Source of the DNA: Oscillospiraceae bacterium
GTDB lineage: Bacteria > Bacillota > Clostridia > Oscillospirales > Oscillospiraceae
DNA length: 43,633 bases
Assembly: GCA_009778485.1 (NCBI GenBank)
Contig: WRJQ01000011.1
Coordinates: 1 to 43,633 of the forward strand
Reading direction: 5' to 3'
Positions 17,593 to 26,051 of the stretch are shown here, piece after piece (the stretch's first letter is position 1; the number at the start of each line of letters is the position of its first letter). Under the pieces are notes generated by a model, which saw only the letters and a list, made by a program, of their open reading frames with translations, was not told the origin of the DNA and did not search any database. The translations under genes and the position numbers were made by a program.

Positions 17593-17632
17593 GGCGCCCT
17601 TTGGGCGCCACCCCCTTCATAAGCGAAGGGGG
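17593..17632. repeat. Two adjacent perfect hairpins between kinase genes
   Basis: GGCGCCC-TTT-GGGCGCC (17593-17609) is followed directly by CCCCCTTC-ATAAGC-GAAGGGGG (17611-17632). Both lie in the gap between two co-oriented kinase genes. Neither has a T-run on the minus strand, so RNA processing, stabilisation or a dispersed repeat is more likely than termination. Confidence 0.7.
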
Positions 17633-17641
17633 CATGGGGCG

Positions 17642-19606
17642 CTAAGACATTACGTAGTTTTCCAAGTTGATGAAGAATCCGTCGAAGTCGTTGTATATCT
17701 CGCAGTACATGTTTAGGAGGTTCCTGTTGATTGGCAGCACTCCGCCCCTGGCACGCATGTATAGATGGTTTTGCGCCTTGTCGCCGAGCATGAACCGCAG
17801 GAGGATCTCCGCCGCCGCGAGTTCGTTTTCCGGGGCGCTGCTGATGCTCCACATATCCGTGAGGGTGCCTGGGACTATGCGGCTGTCGACGCGCAGGAGC
17901 CTGTAGAATCCCGCCATCTCGTCCCTGATTTCAAAGTAATCCGAAGTGTCGGAAAGGTAGGCGGAGGCGCCGTCCAGGAGGAACAGCGCTTTCGCGCCTT
18001 CTTGCTCGGCGGCGTAGATGTAGGGCCCGTAGACGTCCACATAGGCTGCCGCTTTGCCTTCTTCGACTACCAGCCCGCCGGTGTCCATCGTGGCGGAGTC
18101 CATGAGCGCTGCTATGTCCGATATGCTGTCCTCGCCGCGGTCATAGAGCGTCTTATTCAGGTATATCACCGGCGCGTAGAAGCCGAGCGGGACGCGGTCC
18201 CTATCCGGGAAATAGTAGTTGTAGTTCTCCATGAAGCAGTAGTCGCTTGTTTCAAGCTGCTCCAGCGCGGGACTGAGGTCCATGGCGTATTCCATAACTG
18301 CGGGCGGCAGGCCGGTCGACCGGAAGAGCGTGGGCATCCTGCCTTCCCTCGCGGCCGCCAGGAGTTCGGCGGCGTATATCTCGTCCGGGAAGGCTTTTAC
18401 TTCGATGCTCACATTGGGTATTGCTTTGTTGAAATCGCCTATGACCAAGCTGATGGCTTCGTCCATCATCGCGGCTTCCGCTTCGCTTGAGTATGAGTAC
18501 CACAGCGTTATGTCCGCGTCGCGCACCTTCTGGCCCTGGATGTTCATCCAGACTATCGCGGCTGCCGCGAGGATCACTATGAGCGAGGCGAAGACGGTCG
18601 CAAGGCGTTTTTGCTTGCGCCTTTTCTTCTCTTTGGCGACGGGCAGGACTTTCTTTTCGTTGTTGAGCGCTTTGCGGAAGTCCGCGACGCTCAGGAAGCG
18701 CATGTGCCTGTCTATCGCCATTGCTTTCATTATGGTATTGCTGATCTGCTCAGGTACGCCGGGGTTTATTTCCGCCGGGGGCGGCAGCGTGTCCTCTATG
18801 CGCCTGTTGGTCGATTCTTCCGGTTTGTCGCCGGTGACCATCAGGTACAGCGTCGAGCCGAGCGCGTATATGTCCGTCCAGGGGCCTTGCAGGTTCACGC
18901 TTTCATACTGCTCGGGGGGCGCGAAGCCGGGTTTGAGGATTATCGTCATCTGCCTGTCTTCGTTGGGGTAGAAGCGCGCGGCTCCGAAGTCGATGAGTTT
19001 TATGACGTTGTTCGAGCAGATGAAGATGTTGTCAGGGCTGATGTCCCTGTGCACTATGCCGGATGCGTGGATGTCCTGCAGGGCCGAGCATACGTGCCCG
19101 ATTATGTCGAGGCTGGTGCGCAGGTCGAGGACGCTGGTTTTAAGGAAGGCGCTGAGCGTGATGCCGTCGAGGTATTCCATGACTATATACGCTGTGGCGT
19201 TTTCCTCGAAATATTCGAAGACGTTTATTATGTTCCTGTGGGTGCTGAATTTTGCCATGCTTTTCGCTTCGTCCAGGAAGCGGGTGAGCCAGTGGTCGTA
19301 CTCTTCTTTTCTGTTGCGGGTGAAAAGGAGTACTTCTTTCGAGCCCGGCGCGCGGTTGACGAGTCCGCTGGGATAGTATTCTTTTATCGCGAGCACTGTT
19401 TCCAGCCTCGTGTCCCATACTTTGTACGTTATCCCGAATCCTCCCGCGCCCAGCACCTGGCCGACTATGTAGCGGTTGTTCAGGGTTTGGCCGGGGTAGA
19501 TGTAGTACGGTTCTTTCGCCGGTTCCCCGGGTACGTGCCCGCAGGCGGGGCATACGCCGTACTCCTGTTCGTACATTTCAAAGCAATACTCGCACCGCTT
19601 TTGCAA
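17642..19606 (-). CDS. Ser/Thr kinase fused to an extracellular solute-binding domain
   Basis: This 654-residue protein starts at TTG 19606 (AAAGGGG upstream). A zinc ribbon (Cys5, 8, 19, 22) is followed by an intact kinase domain: LGAGGFG loop, LAIK Lys75, HRD 186-188, Asn193, DFG 206-208. A basic stretch and one membrane helix come next (about 335-354). Residues 364-654 resemble an extracellular solute-binding protein of family 1, as used by ABC importers. ITLWYSYSSE opens the domain, FNKAIPNVSIEV follows, and VPLGFYAPVIYLNKTLYD is the typical hinge segment. A binding protein in place of PASTA repeats suggests direct sensing of a small solute. No ABC permease or ATPase lies nearby, which favours sensing over transport. 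Ligand and substrates are unknown. The kinase resembles the other two active kinases of the cluster, so they probably arose by duplication. Confidence 0.88.
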   Translation of the reverse strand: MQKRCEYCFEMYEQEYGVCPACGHVPGEPAKEPYYIYPGQTLNNRYIVGQVLGAGGFGITYKVWDTRLETVLAIKEYYPSGLVNRAPGSKEVLLFTRNRKEEYDHWLTRFLDEAKSMAKFSTHRNIINVFEYFEENATAYIVMEYLDGITLSAFLKTSVLDLRTSLDIIGHVCSALQDIHASGIVHRDISPDNIFICSNNVIKLIDFGAARFYPNEDRQMTIILKPGFAPPEQYESVNLQGPWTDIYALGSTLYLMVTGDKPEESTNRRIEDTLPPPAEINPGVPEQISNTIMKAMAIDRHMRFLSVADFRKALNNEKKVLPVAKEKKRRKQKRLATVFASLIVILAAAAIVWMNIQGQKVRDADITLWYSYSSEAEAAMMDEAISLVIGDFNKAIPNVSIEVKAFPDEIYAAELLAAAREGRMPTLFRSTGLPPAVMEYAMDLSPALEQLETSDYCFMENYNYYFPDRDRVPLGFYAPVIYLNKTLYDRGEDSISDIAALMDSATMDTGGLVVEEGKAAAYVDVYGPYIYAAEQEGAKALFLLDGASAYLSDTSDYFEIRDEMAGFYRLLRVDSRIVPGTLTDMWSISSAPENELAAAEILLRFMLGDKAQNHLYMRARGGVLPINRNLLNMYCEIYNDFDGFFINLENYVMS

Positions 19607-19626
19607 CTTTCAACACCCCTTTGTTT

Positions 19627-19733
19627 AGTTAGGAGTTTGGAGTTAGGAGTTAGGAGTTGTGTTTCTTTAGAGCATCCGGTTCGTCCGCGCAGCGGACACA
19701 GTAACTCCTAACTCCTAACTATTAACTAACTAA
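19627..19733. repeat. Heptanucleotide repeats forming a large inverted repeat
   Basis: Left arm units of the type AGTTAGG (19627-19660) and right arm units of the type AACTCCT (19701-19733) are complementary and flank GTCCGCGCAGCGGAC. The whole can fold into one long hairpin just upstream of the solute-binding kinase gene. Direct heptamer copies occur at 24115-24163, 26635-26674 and 35523-35574. Confidence 0.75.
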
Positions 19734-19735
19734 TT

Positions 19736-20872
19736 TCAGCCCAGGCGGAAGCTGACGCTCGAGCTGCCCAGCTTTATCGTCGCGCCGCGCATGAGCGTGA
19801 CGGACATGTTCGAGGGCATGCGGCTGCCGTCTTCGCGGAATGTGCCGTTTGTCGAGTAGTCCGTAACTATGTATGAGCCATCTTGCGGGTTGTATCTGAT
19901 GCCGCAGTGCCTGCGGCTGACCCTGTCGGCGTCCTGGTCAATTATGACGTGGGCCATCGCGGCGTCACGGCCGAGGATGATCTCTTCGCCCTGCGGCACG
20001 TCGATGATGGCGTTGCGGTACATGCCTGTGATGCCTGTGATGACGCCGCCCCTTGGGGGCGCGAATCCCGGCTGCGGGCCCATCTGCGGGCCTTGCGGGT
20101 AACCGCCGGGTTGCTGATATGGCTGCTGCTGCGGCGGGTAGGGCTGCGGCGCGGGGTAGCCCTGGGGGCCGGGGTAGCCTTGAGGCGCGTTTCCTGCAGG
20201 TTGCATTGCTCTGCCTCCCATTTGGTAGTTGCCCGAGAACGCGATGATGTAGTTGATTATCGTCTCGACGATTCCGCCGCCGGGGATGAAGATGTGCATC
20301 GCGAACAGCGGGGTTATGTTGAAGGCTTTATAGAGTTTCTTGTAGTATACGAAGCGGAAGGCGAGGCCGACGCACAGGTAGAGGAATACTACCGTCGCGA
20401 AGACCGTCCAGCCGGCCGGCATGCCGGGTATCGAGAAGCACATGATCATCATAACGAACCATATAAGCAGGAACGCCAGCCTGTCGGAGAAGAGGAATAC
20501 GAGCGCTGTTATGATGAACGCCAATAGGAACGGGATTTCAAGGAAGATGCATGACAGGATGATGATTAGCGAGTAGAACATATAGTCTGTCCAGCAGAAC
20601 AGTTTCGCGTCCGCTTCGCCAAGGATCCTGTACCTGTAGGCTGCTTGGGCGCAGGGGATGAAGGGCATCCAGTTGTACTTTGCGGACAGGCCGGCTTTGC
20701 GGCCCATGCACAGGAGCGTGTAGCCGCGCATGAAGTACACTACCGCGACTATCACCACCATGATGATGAGCAGGAACACGCCGAGGAAGCTCATGCCGTT
20801 GAATATCGAGAAGGCGTCGTCGAAGGGGTTGGAGTATCCAAAGGGATCGAAGTCATAAAATGGGTTGTACAT
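19736..20872 (-). CDS. Multi-spanning membrane protein with C-terminal FHA domain
   Basis: This 378-residue protein has AGGAGG before the ATG at 20872. Hydrophobic segments lie at about residues 27-48, 97-128 (possibly two helices), 131-148, 155-175 and 186-212. A Pro/Gln/Gly-rich linker (about 225-275, PQGYPGPQGYP type) is followed by an FHA domain at about 285-378 with LGRD, VSRRHC and STNGTF, all the core phospho-threonine-binding positions. The membrane part resembles small DUF805/DUF5684-like proteins (GRKAGLSAKYNWMPFIP), but I am not certain of the family. It probably serves as a membrane dock that recruits phosphorylated partners. It lies between a zinc-ribbon FHA gene and the solute-binding kinase gene, all on the same strand. 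Confidence 0.82.
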   Translation of the reverse strand: MYNPFYDFDPFGYSNPFDDAFSIFNGMSFLGVFLLIIMVVIVAVVYFMRGYTLLCMGRKAGLSAKYNWMPFIPCAQAAYRYRILGEADAKLFCWTDYMFYSLIIILSCIFLEIPFLLAFIITALVFLFSDRLAFLLIWFVMMIMCFSIPGMPAGWTVFATVVFLYLCVGLAFRFVYYKKLYKAFNITPLFAMHIFIPGGGIVETIINYIIAFSGNYQMGGRAMQPAGNAPQGYPGPQGYPAPQPYPPQQQPYQQPGGYPQGPQMGPQPGFAPPRGGVITGITGMYRNAIIDVPQGEEIILGRDAAMAHVIIDQDADRVSRRHCGIRYNPQDGSYIVTDYSTNGTFREDGSRMPSNMSVTLMRGATIKLGSSSVSFRLG

Positions 20873-20983
20873 TGTGATTCCTCCTGGTTTTTTTGGGTTG
20901 TGGGGCGGAGCCCCGCGTTGGATTACTTGGCTTGCGCGTTGGGTCTCGCTGTGGAGTTCCCGGGGGGAGACCCGGGTGGTCCC

Positions 20984-21007
20984 GGGGGATTCCTTGGGGG
21001 ATTCCTT
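20984..21007. repeat. GC-rich 12-bp tandem repeat and CCCGGG cluster
   Basis: GGGGGATTCCTT is repeated twice in tandem, next to several CCCGGG palindromes (20940-20990). It fills the 200-base gap between the membrane FHA gene and the zinc-ribbon FHA gene. I see no gene in this gap. Confidence 0.6.
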
Positions 21008-21052
21008 GGGGGGGGCGAACTCGTTATGTCTCTATTCTTCCGTCTCGAGCAG

Positions 21053-21093
21053 ATGCAGTCGACAGGCGGCTAGGGTTCGATTCCCGACTGCAT
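21053..21093. repeat. Hairpin containing a tRNA T-arm-like sequence
   Basis: The perfect 9-bp arms ATGCAGTCG / CGACTGCAT (21053-21061, 21085-21093) enclose GGGTTCGATTCCC, which resembles a tRNA T-loop. It overlaps the end of the zinc-ribbon FHA gene and supplies its last residues. There is no full cloverleaf. A similar fragment, GTTCGAGTCCCGCTCCCC, lies at about 22749-22766. Confidence 0.5.
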
Positions 21094-21711
21094 ATCCCAA
21101 TGGAATGCGTCCGTGCAGCACGGGAAGAACATCAGTTTCGTGGCTCCGACTGTTATGATGTCGTTTTGCTCAAGCTCCATCGTGTTGAGCACGAGCTGGC
21201 CGTTGAGGTAGCATAGTTCCCTGGCTTCGCCGGGCTGTGTCATGAATTTGTGGGTCTGCGGGTCGTATACGACTATGGCGTGCTTTTCTCTCGATACGCT
21301 GTTGTCGCCTGTGATCGCGACGTCCATGTTCGCCGACCTGCCGATGAAGTTGCGCCCGGATTTGAGTTTGAAGTCTTCGCCTCTGTGGGCTCCTTCCACG
21401 CATACGAGCCAGCCTACAACGGGTTCGGTGCCTATGGCTTTGTTGTAGTAGCTCACCGTGACGCCTTCCGCGGCTTGCGGCGGGGGCGGCGCGGTCGCGC
21501 TGGACATCGCGTTTTTCGCCGCGCTTTCCAGTGAGGGCGGCTGGCCCGCTGTAATCGCTTCCGGCGCGAGGGGCATTGTGACGCCGTCGTTTCGCTCGTG
21601 CGCCACCGTTACTACGCTGCTCGGCCTGCCGGCCGACGACGCGCAGTGCGGGCATTGGGCGAATCTGTCAAGGTCGAAGAAATGCCCGTTGTTGCAACGC
21701 GTAAGGTTCAT
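21070..21711 (-). CDS. Zinc-ribbon FHA adaptor protein
   Basis: This 213-residue cytoplasmic protein has no signal or membrane segment. AAAGGAG precedes the ATG at 21711. An N-terminal half-ribbon has Cys6, His10, Cys20 and Cys23 (CxNGHxFD, then CPHC). A Pro/Ala-rich linker follows, then VVGWLVCVEG and an FHA domain (about 108-200) with GRNFIGRS, VSREKH and the YLNG motif. It closely resembles the 26042-26611 product, so the two are paralogues. The last eight residues (MQSGIEP region) extend past the paralogue's end and come from the hairpin at 21053-21093. The protein is probably a soluble phospho-threonine reader or kinase substrate. It lies 25 bases downstream of the PP2C gene. Confidence 0.85.
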   Translation of the reverse strand: MNLTRCNNGHFFDLDRFAQCPHCASSAGRPSSVVTVAHERNDGVTMPLAPEAITAGQPPSLESAAKNAMSSATAPPPPQAAEGVTVSYYNKAIGTEPVVGWLVCVEGAHRGEDFKLKSGRNFIGRSANMDVAITGDNSVSREKHAIVVYDPQTHKFMTQPGEARELCYLNGQLVLNTMELEQNDIITVGATKLMFFPCCTDAFHWDMQSGIEP

Positions 21712-21736
21712 GCTGATACACTCCTTTATTATATTA

Positions 21737-22681
21737 CTAATTGCTTACATACCGTATTAGTACTACCGTGGTGTTGTCTTTCGCGTTCATGTCTATATCT
21801 ATGGATGTGCGGATCAGTTGCCTCGCTATGTCTACAAGGCTGCCGGGGCTGTTGAATACCAGTTTGCCGATTTCGGCGTCGCTCAGCGATTTGTTGAGGC
21901 CGTCGCTGCAAAGCAGGATCACGTCGCCGTTCTCGAGGTGGAATGGTTCTGAGTTGGCGTCGATCAAGTCGGCGCGCCCGGAGCCTATGAAGCTGATGAG
22001 CGCTTCCCTGTCGGGGTGCGTGTCCGCTTCCACGACTGTGATTTCGCCCGCGTCCGCTTTTTCCATCAGTTGCAAATGATAGTTGTGGTCGCGAGTGACT
22101 TGCACTATCTCGCCCGCTCTGAGCAGGTAGACTCTGCTGTCGCCTACCGAGCACCAGTACAGCCTGTCCTCTACGACCACCGCGGCTACCAGGGTCGTCC
22201 CTGTGACTCCGTCGCCGAACCTGCCCGCGAGCATCCGATCCATCTTGCGGATATTTTCTTTAAAGAACTCCGCTATCTCCGTTTCTTGCGCCAGCGCGCC
22301 GAGTTCTTTGCTCAGTTCGTCGACTACTATGCTGCTCGCTTCCCCGCCGCGTTCCATGCCGCCCATTCCGTCGCACAGGATTCCGAAGACTCCGGTGCTG
22401 TCCCCGCGGCGGGCGCTCGCGGAGTTCGAGACGTAGTAGGCGTCCTGCTGGTACTCGCGCGTGCCCTGGTGCGTTTCGCCGGCGGTGATGTAGTGTATTG
22501 CGTCTTCCGAGGCGTCGCTGAGCTGCGCGAAGCTCATCGGCTGCGCGGCCTGCGCGGCGCCCGGCGTCATGGCCGGTCCAAGCCGGAGCGTGGCTCCGCT
22601 GTCCCTCGTCACTCTGCGCGGCGCCAGGGAGATCGTTACTATCTTTTTTCCTTTCGGGGCTTTCTGCTTTGTTTTCGCCAT
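21737..22681 (-). CDS. PP2C-family protein phosphatase (first of two)
   Basis: This 314-residue protein has a basic, low-complexity N-terminal extension of about 60 residues. The PPM/PP2C catalytic domain follows, with its metal-binding motifs in order: REYQQDAYY, GILCDGMGG, TGTTLVAAVV, SVGDSRVYLL, LLCSDGLNK and AKDNTTVVLI. These enzymes use two Mn or Mg ions to hydrolyse phospho-Ser/Thr. There is no membrane segment, so it acts in the cytoplasm, presumably reversing phosphorylation by the kinases of the cluster. The N-terminal extension (KTKQKAPKGKK) is absent from the second PP2C at 28409-29122 and may target it. The gene lies 91 bases downstream of the soluble kinase-FHA gene. Confidence 0.93.
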   Translation of the reverse strand: MAKTKQKAPKGKKIVTISLAPRRVTRDSGATLRLGPAMTPGAAQAAQPMSFAQLSDASEDAIHYITAGETHQGTREYQQDAYYVSNSASARRGDSTGVFGILCDGMGGMERGGEASSIVVDELSKELGALAQETEIAEFFKENIRKMDRMLAGRFGDGVTGTTLVAAVVVEDRLYWCSVGDSRVYLLRAGEIVQVTRDHNYHLQLMEKADAGEITVVEADTHPDREALISFIGSGRADLIDANSEPFHLENGDVILLCSDGLNKSLSDAEIGKLVFNSPGSLVDIARQLIRTSIDIDMNAKDNTTVVLIRYVSN

Positions 22682-22772
22682 TATCCGACCATCTCTTTCG
22701 TTAGGAGCCTTGCTCGGGGGTTTCGGCTGGTAAGGGGGGGCGTGTCGAGTTCGAGTCCCGCTCCCCTAGGCG

Positions 22773-24095
22773 TCATTCGAGGCCTACTTTGATCATGTAT
22801 TCGGGCGAGTACAGGTAGAAGCGGCTTTCGGGGGCGACCGCGCGATAGGCGCCGTGTTCGTATCTGTGCCCCGCGTCGCTGAATGTCCCGTGGGATGAGA
22901 TGTCCATCAGGTAGAAGCAGCCGGCTTTGCGCTCGAAGCGGATTATGCAGTGCGTCCTGCTTATGTTCGGGTCGTTCAGGATTATATTGCATTGCCCTGT
23001 GGAGCGGCCGACGATTATGTCCATGTTGCCGGGTATCGCCCATTTGTAGCCTTTGAACCTTCCGCCGTCCACGAGGAGATATGGGTTCCCGTGCGTTTCA
23101 TGCGCTATCGGTTTTTCGATTTTCGGGGCGTTGACCTCCGCCTGGACGACGCTGAAGAAGTTGTCGATCGTCGGGAACCTTTCTTTCGGGTTCAGGCGCA
23201 GGGCGACGTCTATCACGTCGGATATCGCGGGGCTCATCGCGGGGACTATGCCTGTCAGGGGCGGCACGGGCATCCCGCTGAGCCTGGCGTGCGCTTCGGG
23301 GATTGTCGTGCCTGAGCTGAGGTAGTAGAATGTCGCGGCGAGGGCGTATATGTCTGTCCAGGGGCCCTGGTCGCCGCTGCTTGAGTATTGCTCGGGCGGC
23401 GCGAAGCCCGGCCTGAAGATGACGGATAGCCCGCTGCTTTTTTCGCTGACGAAGCTGCGCGTCGCTCCGAAGTCTATGAGTTTTACCTGCCCGGCGCGGG
23501 TTATGAAGATGTTGTCCGGGCTGACGTCCCTGTGGAGGAAGCCGCGTTGGTGGACGTCGTGCAACGCGCTTGTGACGTATAGCAGTATTTCTATCGCCAG
23601 GTTGTACGGGAGGCAGGAGCCGAAGCTTTTCGCGAGGCCTCTGGCTGTCACTCCGTCGAGGTATTCCATCGCGAAGTAGGCGGTTCCGTTCTCCCTGAAG
23701 GAGTGGTATACCTGGACTATGTGAGGGTTGCCGGAGAATCTTTTCAGCGTGTCCGCTTCTCCGATGAACCTTTCTACGCCGTGGTCGAACAGTTCCTTGC
23801 CGGAGCCGCACAGTACCGTCGAGTCTGAGCCGCGCGAGGCGAGCGTCGAGGGGAAGTATTCTTTTATCGCGCAGATTTTGCCTGTCGCGGTGCTTTTCGC
23901 GAGGTAGGTTATGCCAAAGCCTCCGACGCCGAGCACGCGGCCGACGATGTATTGTTTGTTGAGCTGGCTTCCGGGCGGGAGGACTATCGCTTTTTCGGGG
24001 ATTTCGATGGCGTTGTATCCGCACACGCCGCATTTGCCGCCTGCGAAGGACGTTTGGAAGCAGTTCGGGCATAGGTTGTGATATATGGCGGCCAT
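22773..24095 (-). CDS. Soluble Ser/Thr kinase with C-terminal FHA domain
   Basis: This 440-residue protein has AAGGGGA before the ATG at 24095. A zinc ribbon (Cys9, 12, 22, 25) is followed by a kinase domain with LGVGGFG, Lys78 in AIKEY, HRD 188-190, Asn195 and DFG 208-210. No membrane helix exists. The FHA domain (about 340-440) has VGRS at 362-365, ISRTHC around 378-383 and SSHGTF in place of the usual SSNGTF, so one binding-loop residue differs. Joining writer and reader in one chain suggests self-scaffolding or processive phosphorylation of FHA-bound partners. It is the only active kinase of the cluster without an extracellular part. It may act as a shared or amplifying kinase, which is inference. 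Confidence 0.92.
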   Translation of the reverse strand: MAAIYHNLCPNCFQTSFAGGKCGVCGYNAIEIPEKAIVLPPGSQLNKQYIVGRVLGVGGFGITYLAKSTATGKICAIKEYFPSTLASRGSDSTVLCGSGKELFDHGVERFIGEADTLKRFSGNPHIVQVYHSFRENGTAYFAMEYLDGVTARGLAKSFGSCLPYNLAIEILLYVTSALHDVHQRGFLHRDVSPDNIFITRAGQVKLIDFGATRSFVSEKSSGLSVIFRPGFAPPEQYSSSGDQGPWTDIYALAATFYYLSSGTTIPEAHARLSGMPVPPLTGIVPAMSPAISDVIDVALRLNPKERFPTIDNFFSVVQAEVNAPKIEKPIAHETHGNPYLLVDGGRFKGYKWAIPGNMDIIVGRSTGQCNIILNDPNISRTHCIIRFERKAGCFYLMDISSHGTFSDAGHRYEHGAYRAVAPESRFYLYSPEYMIKVGLE

Positions 24096-24114
24096 CGGTC
24101 TTCCCCTTTCGGTT

Positions 24115-24163
24115 TAGTTGCGAGTTACGAGTTGCGAGTTGCGAGTTGCGAGTTACGAGTTGT
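24115..24163. repeat. Heptanucleotide tandem repeat (GAGTTAC/GAGTTGC)
   Basis: About six tandem units of GAGTTRC fill the gap between the VWA-FHA gene and the kinase-FHA gene. The period is 7, so it is non-coding by design. Confidence 0.85.
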
Positions 24164-24173
24164 GGTAGATTGC

Positions 24174-26051
24174 TCAGCCGTAGAAGACGAATTTTTCGTT
24201 GCCTGCCGTGATGACGTCGTTGCCGTTCAGTTTCCTCTTGCCCGCGAGCGGGACGCCGTTGAGGTAGGTGCCGTTCGTCGAGTTCAGGTCTGATATGAAG
24301 AACCCGTCCGCGTCCGCTTCTATCACGAAGTGCTGCCGCGACAGTTTGCCGTCGTCAAAGCTCAGGTTGTTTATCTGCTCGGAGCGGCCTACGAAGAAGC
24401 TGCCGTATATGTCGAGGTCGATTTTATTCGCGTTGCCGGCCATGTCGGTGACGACAAGGGTGGCGCGGGCGCTGTCCGGCGTCGTGAAGTGGTGCTTGAA
24501 TTCCACGGCGTCGCCGAAGCCGATTTTGCCGTCGACCTGCACTACGCCTCTGTGTTTTTTGATCGTGAATATAAGCACCAGGGCCAGCGCGGCGACTGCC
24601 AGTATGATGAGCAGCAGCACAAGCCACCAGTAGTCGTCGATGAAGCTGCGCGGCGCCTCGATTTGTATTATGGGCGGCTCGCTCTCCTGCGAGCTGCCGG
24701 GGCTGCTTTGTCCGGGCCCTTCGGGTTGCTGCGGGCTGTTGTATGTATTGCCGGTTGGCGCGGGCGTCTCTTCGGGGGGCGTGCGGCCTTTGAACTCGAA
24801 GTTATACTGCCCGATGATCGGGTTCTTTTCCATGGAGACGTCCGTGATGTTGTTCATTCTCAGCGTGTATTCGCCTGTATACGGCACTCCGTCGAAGGTT
24901 ATGACGGCGGTGTTTGTGCCCGGGTCATACGAGACGCTCTGTATCGCCAGGGCCTTGCCGCTTTCGTCCGTTACGATGTAGTTGTCTTTTATATCTGCCC
25001 CCTGCAGACGTTTGCTGAAGACCACCATAAACTCCTGCTCCCCTGTCTGCGTCGGGTCGAATGTGACCCAGGGGGCGTCGTAATCCGGGATTGAGGAGTC
25101 GAGCATCACAGGCATCGACGATGTCATACTCCCGCCTACCCGGTTGACGGTGAGCTGCAGCGTGTGTTCCTTGAAGTCGATGAGGTTGTTATCCGCGCGC
25201 AGGCGGGCGACTTGGACGCGGTCGAGTTTGTCGATGTATGCCCGAAATGTCTCGTCGAGGTTTTGCGGCGTCACGGCGGCGAACTGGCCTTTGCTGCGCC
25301 GCGCGAGTTCCCCGAGAGCGTCCAGCGCGGCTTTTGCCGACGCTGTCGTGCCGAAGTTGCTGAAGCCGAATGTGTATATGGGGGCTGTGCTTTCGGTTAC
25401 TGTGTCTATGATCTCGCTGCTTGTGTGCCCTCCGCCGTCTGTGTCGTCCAGGCCGTCTGAGAACAGGATCGCGACGCTTCTGTCGGGCAGGTTGGGCGAC
25501 TTGTTCTCGGCGATAGCCAGCAGCGTGAGTATTCCGTCGTAGAATCTTGTGTTGCGGTCCCTTCTGTGCAGCGTGTCGATTTTCTCGAGGGCTTCTATTT
25601 TGCTTTCGCCTCCGTGCAGGAGTATGTTCACTTCTTCACCGAAGGTGAGCAGTATCATGCGGTCGCGCATCGGCATCGTTTCGCGGAACTCTTTGAGGCT
25701 GTTCTTTATCGCGTTCGTCTGCGCCTGCTGCATGGAGCCGGAGACGTCGACTGCGAAGATGTAGCGTGTGCCTTTGTCGTATTCCGTCACGTTTTCCACG
25801 TTGAGCGGAGCGCCGTCCAGCGTGGCTGTCAGCTCGCCTGCTCTGACCGGAGCTGGGGCTTCGGCGTTGTCGGCGTTATTGTCGATCAGGAACATGACGT
25901 CTATTTCCGGCATGTTCACGGTAGCGCGCTCGAAGCGCAGCGTCGCGGCGTTTGCGGCGGTCGCTGTCGTCGTCATGCCTGCGAGCATGGCTGCCGCGAG
26001 CAGCAGCGCGGTCAGCAGCGCCAGTCCTCTTGCATGCTTCTTCACAGCCAT
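24174..26051 (-). CDS. VWA-transmembrane-FHA protein
   Basis: This 625-residue protein has AAGGAGG before the ATG at 26051. A signal peptide or signal anchor (about 10-35) is followed by a von Willebrand A domain (about 95-285) with an intact metal site: DVSGSM at 102-107, then ILFSDGLDD. A Big_5-like domain (about 340-430: WVTFDPTQTG, TVSYDPG-like turn, YTLRMNNI) comes next, then a Pro/Ser linker, one membrane helix (about 470-495) and a C-terminal FHA domain with VGRS, LSRQHF and STNGTY. The adhesion-type domain is predicted outside and the phospho-reader inside, the same layout as the lipase protein. It overlaps the upstream zinc-ribbon FHA gene by 10 bases, so the two are translationally coupled. 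It probably transmits surface contact or assembly state to the kinase circuit. Confidence 0.9.
   Translation of the reverse strand: MAVKKHARGLALLTALLLAAAMLAGMTTTATAANAATLRFERATVNMPEIDVMFLIDNNADNAEAPAPVRAGELTATLDGAPLNVENVTEYDKGTRYIFAVDVSGSMQQAQTNAIKNSLKEFRETMPMRDRMILLTFGEEVNILLHGGESKIEALEKIDTLHRRDRNTRFYDGILTLLAIAENKSPNLPDRSVAILFSDGLDDTDGGGHTSSEIIDTVTESTAPIYTFGFSNFGTTASAKAALDALGELARRSKGQFAAVTPQNLDETFRAYIDKLDRVQVARLRADNNLIDFKEHTLQLTVNRVGGSMTSSMPVMLDSSIPDYDAPWVTFDPTQTGEQEFMVVFSKRLQGADIKDNYIVTDESGKALAIQSVSYDPGTNTAVITFDGVPYTGEYTLRMNNITDVSMEKNPIIGQYNFEFKGRTPPEETPAPTGNTYNSPQQPEGPGQSSPGSSQESEPPIIQIEAPRSFIDDYWWLVLLLIILAVAALALVLIFTIKKHRGVVQVDGKIGFGDAVEFKHHFTTPDSARATLVVTDMAGNANKIDLDIYGSFFVGRSEQINNLSFDDGKLSRQHFVIEADADGFFISDLNSTNGTYLNGVPLAGKRKLNGNDVITAGNEKFVFYG

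Noticed and set aside
17531-17635. N-terminal extension of the PASTA kinase
   Set aside because: The extension reads through the hairpin repeats, lacks a ribosome-binding site and precedes the zinc ribbon that starts all sister kinases.
21053-21093. tRNA gene
   Set aside because: Only a T-arm-like loop is present. Acceptor, D and anticodon arms cannot be drawn.
22741-22772. tRNA gene
   Set aside because: A T-arm and 3' acceptor-like tail are visible, but no matching 5' acceptor or anticodon arm exists upstream.
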